The notes: generated by a model not told the origin, from the sequence alone. A stretch of DNA of 11,434 nucleotides from CALARM01 sp964431735 (GCA_964431735.1 CAYSLJ010000200.1:1-11434), one strand, 5' to 3'. Positions 1 to 6,799 are shown, numbered from the stretch's first letter. Program-made: numbers and translations.

Positions 1-144
1 ACTAATTATTCGATTTATCCTCTTTATTTTAAAATTATTTTCCGACACGCTCTAATTTAATGTTACTACATTTTAACTGTCATAAACAACTACACTATGA
101 AAACACTGTCGCTGGCTCTTTTTCTTGAGGGTTTAGGAAGGCCC
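1..144. other. AT-rich edge, no gene seen
   Basis: Neither strand shows an open frame with a ribosome binding site. The stretch ends at intron domain V but shows no recognisable domain I-IV structure and no reverse transcriptase/maturase coding sequence. It may be unrelated DNA joined to a broken intron. Confidence 0.5.
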
Positions 145-219
145 GAGCCGAATGAAGGGAAACTTTCACGTTCGGTTCTTAGGGGAGGGTGAATTAGTAA
201 TAATTTGCCCTTACCCGGC
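145..219 (+). ncRNA. Group II intron 3' end: domains V and VI, no reverse transcriptase
   Basis: Positions 145-178 fold as a 34-nt group II intron domain V. The lower stem pairs 145-152 with 171-178, with the catalytic AGC at 146-148. A two-nucleotide bulge (C169, G170) follows, then an upper stem 153-158/163-168 capped by a GAAA tetraloop at 159-162. Directly downstream, 183-216 forms a domain VI-like hairpin: GGG 183-185 with CCC 214-216, stem 187-196/201-210, GUAA loop 197-200. A213 is unpaired on the 3' side and is the likely branch point. The length, the GNRA loops and the bulge position match the family. No maturase reading frame or other domain is visible in 1-144, so this is probably a truncated remnant, or an intron whose 5' part lies outside the window. 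The 3' splice site near 219-220 is approximate. Confidence 0.82.
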
Positions 220-269
220 AGGATACCTCTATAGTAAGGCTAATTTGCCCCAAAATATTCAGAGTAAAA

Positions 270-284
270 AGTGAAAAAATCACT
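270..284 (-). terminator. Possible weak terminator after the 320-aa gene
   Basis: Read on the minus strand, about 9 nt past the stop codon at 293, the sequence AGTGA-TTTTT-TCACT can form a 5-bp hairpin followed by a short T run. The stem is short and AT-rich, so this is a weak call. Confidence 0.3.
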
Positions 285-292
285 GAAATTTA

Positions 293-1255
293 TTATTTAT
301 TCCTCTTCCGGGCTTTTTCAAAAAGAAATCTTGCAATATCTGATCTTCTTTTATTTTCTCGTAATATCTCAATAAATTCTTTTGTAAGTTCTTCTCTGGT
401 ATTATCCTTTGATACATAACTGTCTATAAGAAAATAATTAGCTCGAATGTTTTTAGGATTATTATAGGGCTGTTCATTGTAATGGAGTTCATTGTAGAGT
501 TTAACACATGAAAATAGTTTTTCATTCATTCTTAATGTTTTTACTATTAGAGAAAAACTTTCACGAGCACTTTCCCCGTATTCCCATTTACGTAATTGTT
601 CAAATGAATATCTGATTTGCAGTGTACTTTCATTCTCCGGTCCTTCTTCCATAAGAAGCTTATAAGCTTTACAGCCGTCAAATATATTCATATTCTCTGT
701 TGAAATGAGACCTTTAAAATGATTAACTGCTTCACTCATACTTTCGTCATCTCTTTTTATATCATTTAACGCTTCAAAAAAATTTCTGACCATTTTATTA
801 CATTCTCCCTCTTTGAAATGAGGGATTAAAAAGTATAAAAGGTTTAAAAAAGCTTCTGTTGTATCTTTTAATTTCAGTTCAGGATTATTTTTTATAAGGT
901 TTTTAATAAATAAAAAATCATTTACTGTATCTATTTCAGGAGTTTTTTCTCCAGAAATCACTTCAGCCTTAAATAAATCCATAAGAGCATTTTTTGCATT
1001 GTACTTCTCTAAAGGTTCTTTATTCCCGGTAATGCCAGCATATTCCATTTCTACTGAATTTTTTTGAGATAAAATTGTTCTTGAACCTTTTCCCATTTTT
1101 TTTAATTTTTCCATATCACTTAAACATATGAGAGGACTATTTGAAGAAACTGTATATTGATCATTATCTTTACTTTGGTCTTTTTTATTATTTATCTTAC
1201 CAGTCGATACTTTATTAGTAAAATATATCTCCGGTATTTTGGGGCTATTAATCAT
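293..1255 (-). CDS. Unrecognised 320-aa helical protein, operator-controlled
   Basis: I do not recognise this family. The ATG at 1255 sits 6 nt after a good Shine-Dalgarno (AAGGAGAT, complement of 1262-1269). The first roughly 60 residues are polar and rich in Ser, Asn and Lys, with no signal peptide or membrane segment. The rest (about 85-320) reads as mostly alpha-helical with alternating hydrophobic and charged residues, ending in a very basic tail (FEKARKRNK). It lies downstream of the 949-aa regulator on the same strand but about 240 bp away. Its own upstream region carries four TTGACA-like heptamers at 11-bp steps (1333-1372), so I infer transcription from its own regulated promoter. 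The polar N-tail plus helical body resembles the 278-aa protein at 5512 in style, but I see no clear homology. A secreted or regulated accessory protein is only a guess. Confidence 0.85.
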   Translation of the reverse strand: MINSPKIPEIYFTNKVSTGKINNKKDQSKDNDQYTVSSNSPLICLSDMEKLKKMGKGSRTILSQKNSVEMEYAGITGNKEPLEKYNAKNALMDLFKAEVISGEKTPEIDTVNDFLFIKNLIKNNPELKLKDTTEAFLNLLYFLIPHFKEGECNKMVRNFFEALNDIKRDDESMSEAVNHFKGLISTENMNIFDGCKAYKLLMEEGPENESTLQIRYSFEQLRKWEYGESARESFSLIVKTLRMNEKLFSCVKLYNELHYNEQPYNNPKNIRANYFLIDSYVSKDNTREELTKEFIEILRENKRRSDIARFLFEKARKRNK

Positions 1256-1332
1256 TTCTAAATCTCCTTATTATGTTGTTATTATTAATCTGTATAAATC
1301 CTGTACCGTTAAATTAATAATATATAAGAAGA

Positions 1333-1372
1333 TTGTCAAAATCAAATCAAAACCTGGTCAAAAGAAAGACAA
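1333..1372 (-). promoter_or_regulatory. Operator array: four heptamers at 11-bp steps, promoter of the 320-aa gene
   Basis: On the minus strand, reading toward the gene, the heptamers are TTGTCTT (1366-1372), TTGACCA (1355-1361), TTGATTT (1344-1350) and TTGACAA (1333-1339), separated by 4 nt. Each is preceded by TT. The last supplies a perfect -35 (TTGACA, complement of 1334-1339). At 17-nt spacing the -10 would be TAATTT (1311-1316), a poor match. TATATT at 1319-1324 lies 8 nt after the last heptamer. A weak -10 combined with phased repeats fits activator dependence. The same architecture occurs at 4617-4656. Confidence 0.65.
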
Positions 1373-1492
1373 AATCTGAACTGTAATTAAAAAAATTAAA
1401 TATAGGAAAATTTGGGGTATAATAAAATTTTCGAAACAATAGTATAGATAGGAGTTTACACAAAATTTATTATACTTTTGTATATAAAAAAA

Positions 1493-4342
1493 TTATTCAA
1501 CCTGTATATTATCAATAAGGCAAAAATTTGATTCAGTTTTAAAATAATATTTGCCTTTTTCCCCCAGGAGACCCTGATTATAAAATATATATTTAAAATT
1601 TTTTTTTCCCGGTTCTATAACTCTTCTCAGGCGGGATACGCATTTTCTCACATCATCATCACTTCGAACACCTTCATATTCCCATTCCCATATTTCTCTG
1701 TATATTTCTTCAGATGAAAGTTCCTGTCCATGTTTACGGATAAACAACAAAAGAAGTTTCATGAGATTTGTTTTCCTGAAAACATCTAATTCACCTCTGT
1801 CTTTTTCAAAAGCAACTTTCTTAGATAAATCTATAAAAAGATCAAAATTCTCTCTATTTTTTCTTATTTTATTAACTTCCAAAAGAGTGGCAGCAAATTC
1901 TTCTTCACCGATTTTTACTACATATTTCTCTTTAAAATCCTTTATTTTTTTTAATAAGTATTCGAATTCTCTCTTCTGACTTGCCTCCAGTTTATCAAGG
2001 TTTTCTTCTAGTTTTTTTCTTAACATTTCTCTAGTTTTTTTATCCTTGAGCAACGTTTTGCTCATTATATAACAGGCTTTTGTAATACCATATACATATC
2101 CTTTTTTCTCAGATAGTTCCAGAGCTTCTCTAAGCATATCTTCCTGTTCTTTATCTCTATTTTCTCTTTGATATATAATAGAAAGAATAATATTAATATC
2201 TATCTTATCAATTATTAAATTGTCAGGAATTCTTTTCTTCAATCTTATTGCTTCTTCTGACGAAGGAAATTCTTCTTTTATTCTTAATCTATTTTTTAGA
2301 ATTTCTATTGAAGATTTTATTTCTAATTTTTTATAAGATAATTCTACAGCTTGATTTATTACTTTTGAATATAATGCCAGGGCTTCAAATAAATTTCCTT
2401 TCTCTGACAATACATTAGCCATATTATATTCGCTAATAGCAATACATATTTTATTTCCTGCAGAAATATAGTTTTTGATACTTTTTTTTAGAAATTCAAG
2501 AGATTTATCAAGGTTGCCTATTTCACAAAAAACCCTTGCTATTCCAAAATAAGAGGCCCCTTTTATAAAGTTTACTCTGAATTTTTTTCCTAATATCAGG
2601 TTACTTTCGAAACACTTATAAGCTTCATCATATCTTTTAAGTCCCACAAGAGCCTTACCTTTATTAATTAAAGCCGAGTGAATCAAATGAAGAGAACCTT
2701 TTTTTTCTGCAATGGCCAGACGTTTTTCTGAAAGACAAAAAGCTTCTTCAAATTTTCTCTTTTCTATAAGGAAACTAATTTTTTTTGAAAGGGCATAAAG
2801 CAGATACATTTCATTATTTTCATTTTCAGCAATTGTGAAAATGTTCTGAATAAGTCTGTAAGCTTCTTCTGTTTGCCCTGTAACTTCATAAAAAATAGAA
2901 AGTCTATCACTTATTTTAATTACCTGTTCTATATTGCCGGTTTCTTCAAAAAGTTTAAGACTGTTCTGGTAATAATCTATAGCCATGGAATAATTAGAGG
3001 TAATACCATAAATACGGCCTGCAGAGAAATAAATCTGAGCCAGAAGATTTTTATCAATTACCCTGTTTCCCAGGGCTTCAAGTATACTGATACCTTCCTT
3101 ACAGTTCCCACGAAATGCTAAAGCCACTGCCTTTATCATTTTTACATAATCGGAAATATTTATATATTCCTCCAGAGTCTTTATTTTTTTTAAAATTTCT
3201 TCATAATATCCTTGAGATAAAAGATCATCTATAAATCTTTGAAGAATTTTCTCAGCCTTTTCTGGTTTACCTGCATTTATTAAATGATAAAAAGCTTCAC
3301 ATAGATTTTCCGAGGTTTCTTCGAAATATTTACCCAGAATATTATGAAGAGTATTTTTTTTATTTTTAGTAAAATTATTCCATATATGTTCCTTTAAAAT
3401 ATGATGTATTGCATAACGGCACTCCTGGTCTTTCTCTATAAATATTTTTTTTTCCAGTGATGATAATAATTCGAGATAATTTTCCAGTTTACTTATTTCT
3501 TTTATATCTTTAGAAGATAATGATACACGTGAGGCTGAGAGTATTTCGAGTAAATATATTTCATCAGAATTTAAATTTTTTATTAAATTATTAAATAAAA
3601 TATTTCCTGCACCTTTTTCTATATTTTCCGCTAAAATATATTCAACACTTGAAGTTTTTGATATAATTAATCCCATTATTGTTTTCAGGATAAAAGGATG
3701 CCCTTTTGCTTTTTGAATTATTTTTATAATTACATCGTCATCTAAAATTTCATCGAAATTATGAAAATCAAAAAAATTTTTCAGTAGTAAAAAAGAATCC
3801 TCTCTATCAAGTTCTTTAATCTTTATTCTTAATATATCCATATAGTCAATAGATTGTGAAATCAGAGACTTTTGTGATATTATGTATATTCTGGAATTTT
3901 TTATATATTTTTTTAATGTTTCAAGGAAAATTTTTTCAGATTCTTCTGGTATATTCTGAAAGTCATCGATAAATATAATATATTTTGACTTATTTAAAAG
4001 ATCGATAATATATAAAGCCTTTTTTTGAGAAGTTAAAAATTTTTCTGCCAGAGCTTTTTTTCCGGTGTTTTCTCCTTTGCTTATAAGCCATTCATTAATT
4101 TCCATCAACACTGTATCTAGAGTCCAGTCTTCCCTGCATTCCAGCCATAATATGTTATTTTCATATTCAATCCTCTGACTGAGAATATTGGCCCACTTGA
4201 GCATAATGGAAGTTTTACCTATACCAGATATTCCTTCAATATAAAATAAACCAGTTCTGTCAAATGATTCAATAAGTGTTTTTAATTCTTTTTTTCTTCC
4301 TGAAAAACACATCGGAGTTACAGGAATTATGTTCATATACAT
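1493..4342 (-). CDS. STAND-type ATPase, TPR and C-terminal OmpR-type winged-helix transcription regulator
   Basis: A 949-aa signal-transducing regulator. Residues 10-25 hold an entry motif (FSGRKKEL). The Walker A P-loop GISGIGKTS is at 37-45, Walker B IIFIDDFQN at about 122-130, a sensor-like strand RIYIIS at 151-156, and a GHPFIL motif at about 214-219, like the conserved GxP site of NB-ARC/AP-ATPases. Helical TPR-like repeats run from roughly 350 to 690 (for example GRIYGITSNYSMAIDYYQNS). The last 100 residues match an OmpR/PhoB winged helix: a conserved hydrophobic helix, IYREIWEWEYEG, then a recognition helix SDDDVRKCVSRLRRVIEP at about 894-911 and a wing (GKYYF). By family knowledge such proteins bind DNA when ligand or ATP switches the STAND module. 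The start at 4342 follows AAGAGG (complement 4350-4356) by 7 nt. It lies between two genes that carry matching 11-bp repeat operators. No transmembrane segment is seen, so it is cytoplasmic. Confidence 0.9.
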   Translation of the reverse strand: MYMNIIPVTPMCFSGRKKELKTLIESFDRTGLFYIEGISGIGKTSIMLKWANILSQRIEYENNILWLECREDWTLDTVLMEINEWLISKGENTGKKALAEKFLTSQKKALYIIDLLNKSKYIIFIDDFQNIPEESEKIFLETLKKYIKNSRIYIISQKSLISQSIDYMDILRIKIKELDREDSFLLLKNFFDFHNFDEILDDDVIIKIIQKAKGHPFILKTIMGLIISKTSSVEYILAENIEKGAGNILFNNLIKNLNSDEIYLLEILSASRVSLSSKDIKEISKLENYLELLSSLEKKIFIEKDQECRYAIHHILKEHIWNNFTKNKKNTLHNILGKYFEETSENLCEAFYHLINAGKPEKAEKILQRFIDDLLSQGYYEEILKKIKTLEEYINISDYVKMIKAVALAFRGNCKEGISILEALGNRVIDKNLLAQIYFSAGRIYGITSNYSMAIDYYQNSLKLFEETGNIEQVIKISDRLSIFYEVTGQTEEAYRLIQNIFTIAENENNEMYLLYALSKKISFLIEKRKFEEAFCLSEKRLAIAEKKGSLHLIHSALINKGKALVGLKRYDEAYKCFESNLILGKKFRVNFIKGASYFGIARVFCEIGNLDKSLEFLKKSIKNYISAGNKICIAISEYNMANVLSEKGNLFEALALYSKVINQAVELSYKKLEIKSSIEILKNRLRIKEEFPSSEEAIRLKKRIPDNLIIDKIDINIILSIIYQRENRDKEQEDMLREALELSEKKGYVYGITKACYIMSKTLLKDKKTREMLRKKLEENLDKLEASQKREFEYLLKKIKDFKEKYVVKIGEEEFAATLLEVNKIRKNRENFDLFIDLSKKVAFEKDRGELDVFRKTNLMKLLLLFIRKHGQELSSEEIYREIWEWEYEGVRSDDDVRKCVSRLRRVIEPGKKNFKYIFYNQGLLGEKGKYYFKTESNFCLIDNIQVE

Positions 4343-4371
4343 ATATTTTCCTCTTATATATTTTTTATCTT

Positions 4372-4400
4372 TAATAATTTGTCAGATAAATTTAAGTCAA
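4372..4400 (-). promoter_or_regulatory. Possible promoter of the regulator gene
   Basis: On the minus strand, TTGACT (complement of 4395-4400) is followed after 17 nt by TTATTA (complement of 4372-4377), giving a leader of about 25 nt before the ATG at 4342. The -10 is poor. Phased 11-bp heptamers like those at the two neighbouring promoters are absent here, so autoregulation through the same site is not evident. Confidence 0.35.
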
Positions 4401-4616
4401 AAAATATATTGGTGGAGATAAATCTTTAGATGATAAATTAACCTGTTTGATTTAATAATCATATGCTGGATGTTATAAAATTCAGTATTTAATAAATCCT
4501 TCTACCTATAAGTTAATTTTCCTGCTACAGATTTCTTCCTGTAAATAATCCTGTGATAAGTCATAATGTATGAAAAACATAAAAGAACAGAAGGTGGAAA
4601 TGCGAAAAATAGTTTT

Positions 4617-4656
4617 TTGACATTTGTTTGACAATGTTTAGACTTGCTTTTGACAT
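4617..4656 (+). promoter_or_regulatory. Operator array: four heptamers at exactly 11-bp steps
   Basis: The heptamers are TTGACAT (4617-4623), TTGACAA (4628-4634), TAGACTT (4639-4645) and TTGACAT (4650-4656), each separated by 4 nt, so all face the same side of the helix. The last one is also the -35 of the promoter at 4650-4678. OmpR/PhoB-fold activators such as PhoB and SARPs are known to bind direct 7-bp repeats at 11-bp spacing overlapping the -35. The divergent regulator has such a winged helix, so it is the likely ligand. Confidence 0.7.
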
Positions 4657-4678
4657 GAAAAAATGACATTATTATATT
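4650..4678 (+). promoter_or_regulatory. Sigma-70-type promoter for the 122-aa gene
   Basis: TTGACA (4650-4655), a 17-nt spacer and TATATT (4673-4678) lie about 64 nt upstream of the start at 4742. It drives the plus-strand block divergently from the regulator. The -35 coincides with the last heptamer of the operator array. Confidence 0.7.
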
Positions 4679-4741
4679 AGAAAATATTATAGAAAAATTA
4701 AATATTAAAAAGATTGTAATAAAAAAGAAAGGAGTGTTTTT

Positions 4742-5110
4742 ATGTCGGAAATAACAGGATTGGGTTATAAGCCAAATCTGCAAGCCACTGCGAATCGCCA
4801 CATGGCCAGGATGGAGGAAATCTTGGGCCCGCCTACAGATGGAGCGAAGCCCCAGCAAGAAGCATCATCTGCTGGTGAAAAAAGGGAGACAATAGACGGA
4901 GAGGTTCGACAAAAACTGGAAGCCACTGCAAACCAGCACATGGGAATGGCAAATGAAGCCCTTGGTTTGTCTTCAGGCACAAAACCAGTAAGATTAGAAG
5001 ATTACAGGAAACAAGAGCCACCTGTAAATTCCAATCCTCAAATGTCCAGAGATGTCCTGAATGGACAGTCTGATACTGCTTACGACTTTAGAACAGGCGG
5101 TAATATGTAA
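4742..5110 (+). CDS. 122-aa protein with internal ATANxHM duplication
   Basis: Unrecognised small soluble protein. The ATG at 4742 lies 7 nt after AAAGGAG (4728-4734). It contains two copies of a roughly 24-residue unit: residues 13-37, starting LQATANRHM and ending GAKP, and residues 59-82, starting LEATANQHM and ending GTKP. They share the pattern LxATANxHM....E.LG. A polar acidic linker joins them, and the C-terminal 40 residues are Pro/Asn/Gly/Asp-rich and probably disordered. There is no signal peptide or membrane segment. Base composition is visibly more GC-rich than its flanks, which suggests separate ancestry. It is the first gene downstream of the operator array and promoter at 4617-4678, divergent from the regulator. 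The repeated helix could be a protein-binding module. I assign no function. Confidence 0.8.
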   Translation: MSEITGLGYKPNLQATANRHMARMEEILGPPTDGAKPQQEASSAGEKRETIDGEVRQKLEATANQHMGMANEALGLSSGTKPVRLEDYRKQEPPVNSNPQMSRDVLNGQSDTAYDFRTGGNM

Positions 5111-5231
5111 TATAATTTGTGATGGTTCAATATTTAAATCTTACTTTTGTAATTTTTAAATAAAATGTTCTATTATCCGATTGGAGAGGGAATTACCTCT
5201 TTCCATAAAATGTGGATTTTTTTTGTTTAAC

Positions 5232-5280
5232 ACTATTAGAAAAAGATAATTTATTCAGTAAATTGTTTTTTTCTAATAGT
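5232..5280. repeat. Perfect 13-bp inverted repeat with nested stem
   Basis: ACTATTAGAAAAA (5232-5244) is the exact reverse complement of 5268-5280. Allowing one extra base, the pairing extends outward to about 5226-5285. A second stem, AATTTA (5248-5253) with TAAATT (5259-5264), closes a 5-nt TTCAG loop inside. It could be a transcript structure, such as an attenuator or bidirectional terminator, or a miniature mobile element. Confidence 0.7.
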
Positions 5281-5334
5281 TTAAATAAAAAAAGAAATAT
5301 ATTTTTGTATTTTTGCAGAAAGCCTTATGTTGCC

Positions 5335-5397
5335 TTTCAGGGGCGCACGGCCGTGCACCCCTGCGGAGTAGCGGTTTTTCAAAATTCTGCAAATGTA
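5335..5397. repeat. Palindromic intergenic repeat, copy 1
   Basis: This 63-bp unit matches 6401-6463 at 54 of 63 positions by eye. Its core 5338-5363 is a GC-rich palindrome with 13-nt arms (CAGGGGCGCACGG against CCGTGCACCCCTG, one mismatch), followed by a conserved tail TTTTTCAAAATTCTGCAAA. The GC content contrasts sharply with the surroundings. It resembles REP/MITE-type dispersed palindromes. Confidence 0.8.
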
Positions 5398-5511
5398 TAG
5401 AAAAGAAGAAAGTAAAGTGTGGCAGGTAATTTTTCATGTCTTGATTTATACTTTACATCGAAAAATACTATAGATGTCAACAATAGACTTTGATAAAGAG
5501 TTACTGGCGAA

Positions 5512-6348
5512 ATGAAAAATACAAATCAGCGGCAATTTGAATTCTACCAACATATGAAAAAATTGAAATCTAATATGGTTACAGAATTTTTTTTAATTTC
5601 TGATATTACAGATGGTTATTCATTGAATATTTTTATAAAAAAGAGTAAAGAATACATTTCCGGAAAGGTAACACTCATAGATATTAAAAATATCCTGGGA
5701 GAAACTATTCAGGACTTTTCAGATATAAAAGAAACAGCTCATAATAATTATGAAAATAACGAAATATTTAAAGAATATATAAATTTAATAAAAGAAATTT
5801 TGATTGTTTTATATGAAATAGAAGAAGTTATGGAAGAGGAAGAATTTACGGACGATCTAACTTATCTTATAGAAGAACTGAACAGGTATAATAATAAACT
5901 TATAGAAGTGAGGCCTGATCTTTCTAAAATTCAGTTGAGTGAGAAACAGATTATAGATGGAGTCATAAAAAAAATACCGGAAGAAGAATTTAGCGGAGGA
6001 AATTATGGAATTATAAAAAATATGATCCAACAATTCCTTAAAGGAGATATCGGTAAAGAGAAGGTTAACGAAGTTCTAGTAAATATGCTTAGATGGTCTA
6101 AAAAATGCAAAAAGGAATATAATGATAGTACATATATAACTGATAAAGAATGGACTCTTGAAACATATATTGGGGATAAATTTCTTCTTGAAGGAATAGA
6201 AGATTGGGAAAAAGGGCTGGCCTCTCTCTATAAAAATTATTTTCTCGGAGATGAAAAATTGATAGATGAAGCTCTTGATACTTTATATAATGCAAATAGA
6301 AAAGTTCTTATAACTCAATATCTTGCTGAATATATGAAATATTTGTAA
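5512..6348 (+). CDS. Unrecognised 278-aa helical protein
   Basis: A soluble, acidic, mostly alpha-helical protein with no signal peptide, membrane segment or catalytic motif that I recognise. Residues around 95-125 form a Glu-rich helix (EEVMEEEEF). The C-terminal third (KEWTLETYIGDKF, then a long helix pair ending YLAEYMKYL) looks compact and amphipathic. The start is less certain than for its neighbours: only a weak purine stretch (AAAGAG, about 14 nt upstream) precedes the ATG. The frame is otherwise long and free of interruptions. A 28-bp piece of this gene (6144-6171, encoding KEWTLETYI) recurs exactly at 6712-6739, right after the next gene, so a second copy once existed or a recombination took place. 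A GC-rich palindromic repeat lies about 115 bp upstream. Confidence 0.85.
   Translation: MKNTNQRQFEFYQHMKKLKSNMVTEFFLISDITDGYSLNIFIKKSKEYISGKVTLIDIKNILGETIQDFSDIKETAHNNYENNEIFKEYINLIKEILIVLYEIEEVMEEEEFTDDLTYLIEELNRYNNKLIEVRPDLSKIQLSEKQIIDGVIKKIPEEEFSGGNYGIIKNMIQQFLKGDIGKEKVNEVLVNMLRWSKKCKKEYNDSTYITDKEWTLETYIGDKFLLEGIEDWEKGLASLYKNYFLGDEKLIDEALDTLYNANRKVLITQYLAEYMKYL
6144..6171 (+). repeat. 28-bp exact direct repeat, copy inside the 278-aa gene
   Basis: These 28 bases are identical to 6712-6739. Here they encode KEWTLETYI in frame within the 278-aa protein. Confidence 0.9.
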
Positions 6349-6400
6349 TCTCCGGGATAATCCTATTAACCCTGGTTACTATTTAGAACCTGATTCCCGC

Positions 6401-6463
6401 TTGCAGAGGTGCACGGCCATGCGCCCCTGCGGGGCAGCGATTTTTCAAAATTCTGCAAAAGTA
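6401..6463. repeat. Palindromic intergenic repeat, copy 2
   Basis: Second copy of the 63-bp unit at 5335-5397. Its core 6404-6429 keeps the palindrome less perfectly (CAGAGGTGCACGG against CCATGCGCCCCTG), and the tail TTTTTCAAAATTCTGCAAA is unchanged. It sits between the 278-aa and 74-aa genes. Confidence 0.8.
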
Positions 6464-6474
6464 AAGAATAGTAA

Positions 6475-6486
6475 AAGGAAGGTGAT
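6475..6486 (+). promoter_or_regulatory. Near-consensus ribosome binding site for the 74-aa gene
   Basis: AAGGAAGGTGAT lies 3 nt before the ATG at 6490. It resembles an extended anti-SD match (AAGGAGGTGAT) with one extra base and supports translation of this short frame. Confidence 0.75.
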
Positions 6487-6489
6487 ACA

Positions 6490-6714
6490 ATGAGCATTAT
6501 AGGAAGAAATACACCGTTAAAGACAGAGACCATTACCGGCAGTCAGACAAAAATTGCAGAAAAAGAAGACTACATAGAACCAAAAGATCAGTATATATCT
6601 GGTTCAACACAGGAAACACTGGATCCCTTACTATATCCCTCTTTATATTATAAAAATAAAAAGAGGCCTAATGAAGATTATACTATGTTGTCATGGACCC
6701 CAGATTTTTACTAA
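6490..6714 (+). CDS. 74-aa small polar protein with EPKD motif
   Basis: Short unrecognised protein. It is supported by the strong ribosome binding site at 6475-6486 and by similarity of its N-terminal half to the tails of neighbouring proteins. MSIIGRN resembles the MRSIGIN start of the HD protein, and EPKDQY (residues 30-35) matches EPKDRF in the 149-aa glycine-zipper protein. It has no signal peptide or hydrophobic segment. The second half is Tyr-rich (LLYPSLYYKNKKRP). The stop TAA at 6712-6714 is the first bases of a 28-bp segment copied from the 278-aa gene, so the present C-terminus may be a rearrangement product and the gene a truncated relic carrying an intact targeting tail. Function unknown. 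Confidence 0.65.
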   Translation: MSIIGRNTPLKTETITGSQTKIAEKEDYIEPKDQYISGSTQETLDPLLYPSLYYKNKKRPNEDYTMLSWTPDFY

Positions 6715-6762
6715 AGAATGGACTCTTGAAACATATATTACTGATCTGAGCATAAGCATTTA
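6712..6762 (+). pseudogene. Remnant of a second copy of the 278-aa gene
   Basis: 6712-6739 is identical to 6144-6171. Read in the matching frame it gives KEWTLETYI followed by TDLSISI and a stop, so only a short stub is left. It begins at the stop codon of the 74-aa gene. This marks a recombination or deletion junction. Confidence 0.6.
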
Positions 6763-6778
6763 ATAAAGGTCTTCCTCC

Positions 6779-6799
6779 CGTCACGCGTTACGCGTCACG
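6779..6799. repeat. CGTNACG heptamer array
   Basis: Three tandem near-palindromic heptamers: CGTCACG (6779-6785), CGTTACG (6786-6792) and CGTCACG (6793-6799). A related array is at 11300-11326. The 18-nt core ACGCGTTACGCGTCACGA is shared exactly. It is GC-rich in AT-rich DNA. Confidence 0.75.

Larger units (their letters stand above)
5111..5511. other. 400-bp intergenic region with hairpin and palindromic repeat
   Basis: No supportable gene. It holds an imperfect small hairpin at 5182-5205 (AGAGG/CCTCT plus TGG/CCA) followed some 11 nt later by a T run, possibly a poor terminator for the 122-aa gene. Further along are a long AT-rich inverted repeat (5226-5285) and one copy of a GC-rich palindromic repeat (5335-5397). 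Just before the next gene there is only a weak promoter-like pair, TTGATT (5441-5446) and TACTAT (5466-5471), at a 19-nt spacing. Confidence 0.6.

Noticed and set aside
4502..4858. 118-codon minus-strand open frame across the divergent promoter
   Set aside because: It overlaps the operator, promoter and start of the 122-aa gene, has no ribosome binding site, and its product is low-complexity and Phe-rich.
5212..5400. 62-codon plus-strand open frame
   Set aside because: It is made of the AT-rich hairpin plus the palindromic repeat and has no ribosome binding site; it is structure, not a gene.
5430..5458. Third 11-bp operator array upstream of the 278-aa gene
   Set aside because: Only two in-phase elements (TTGATTT, TTTACAT) are visible and no good promoter follows; too weak to claim.
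5335..6463. CRISPR array
   Set aside because: Only two copies about 1 kb apart with a gene between them; no regular spacers.
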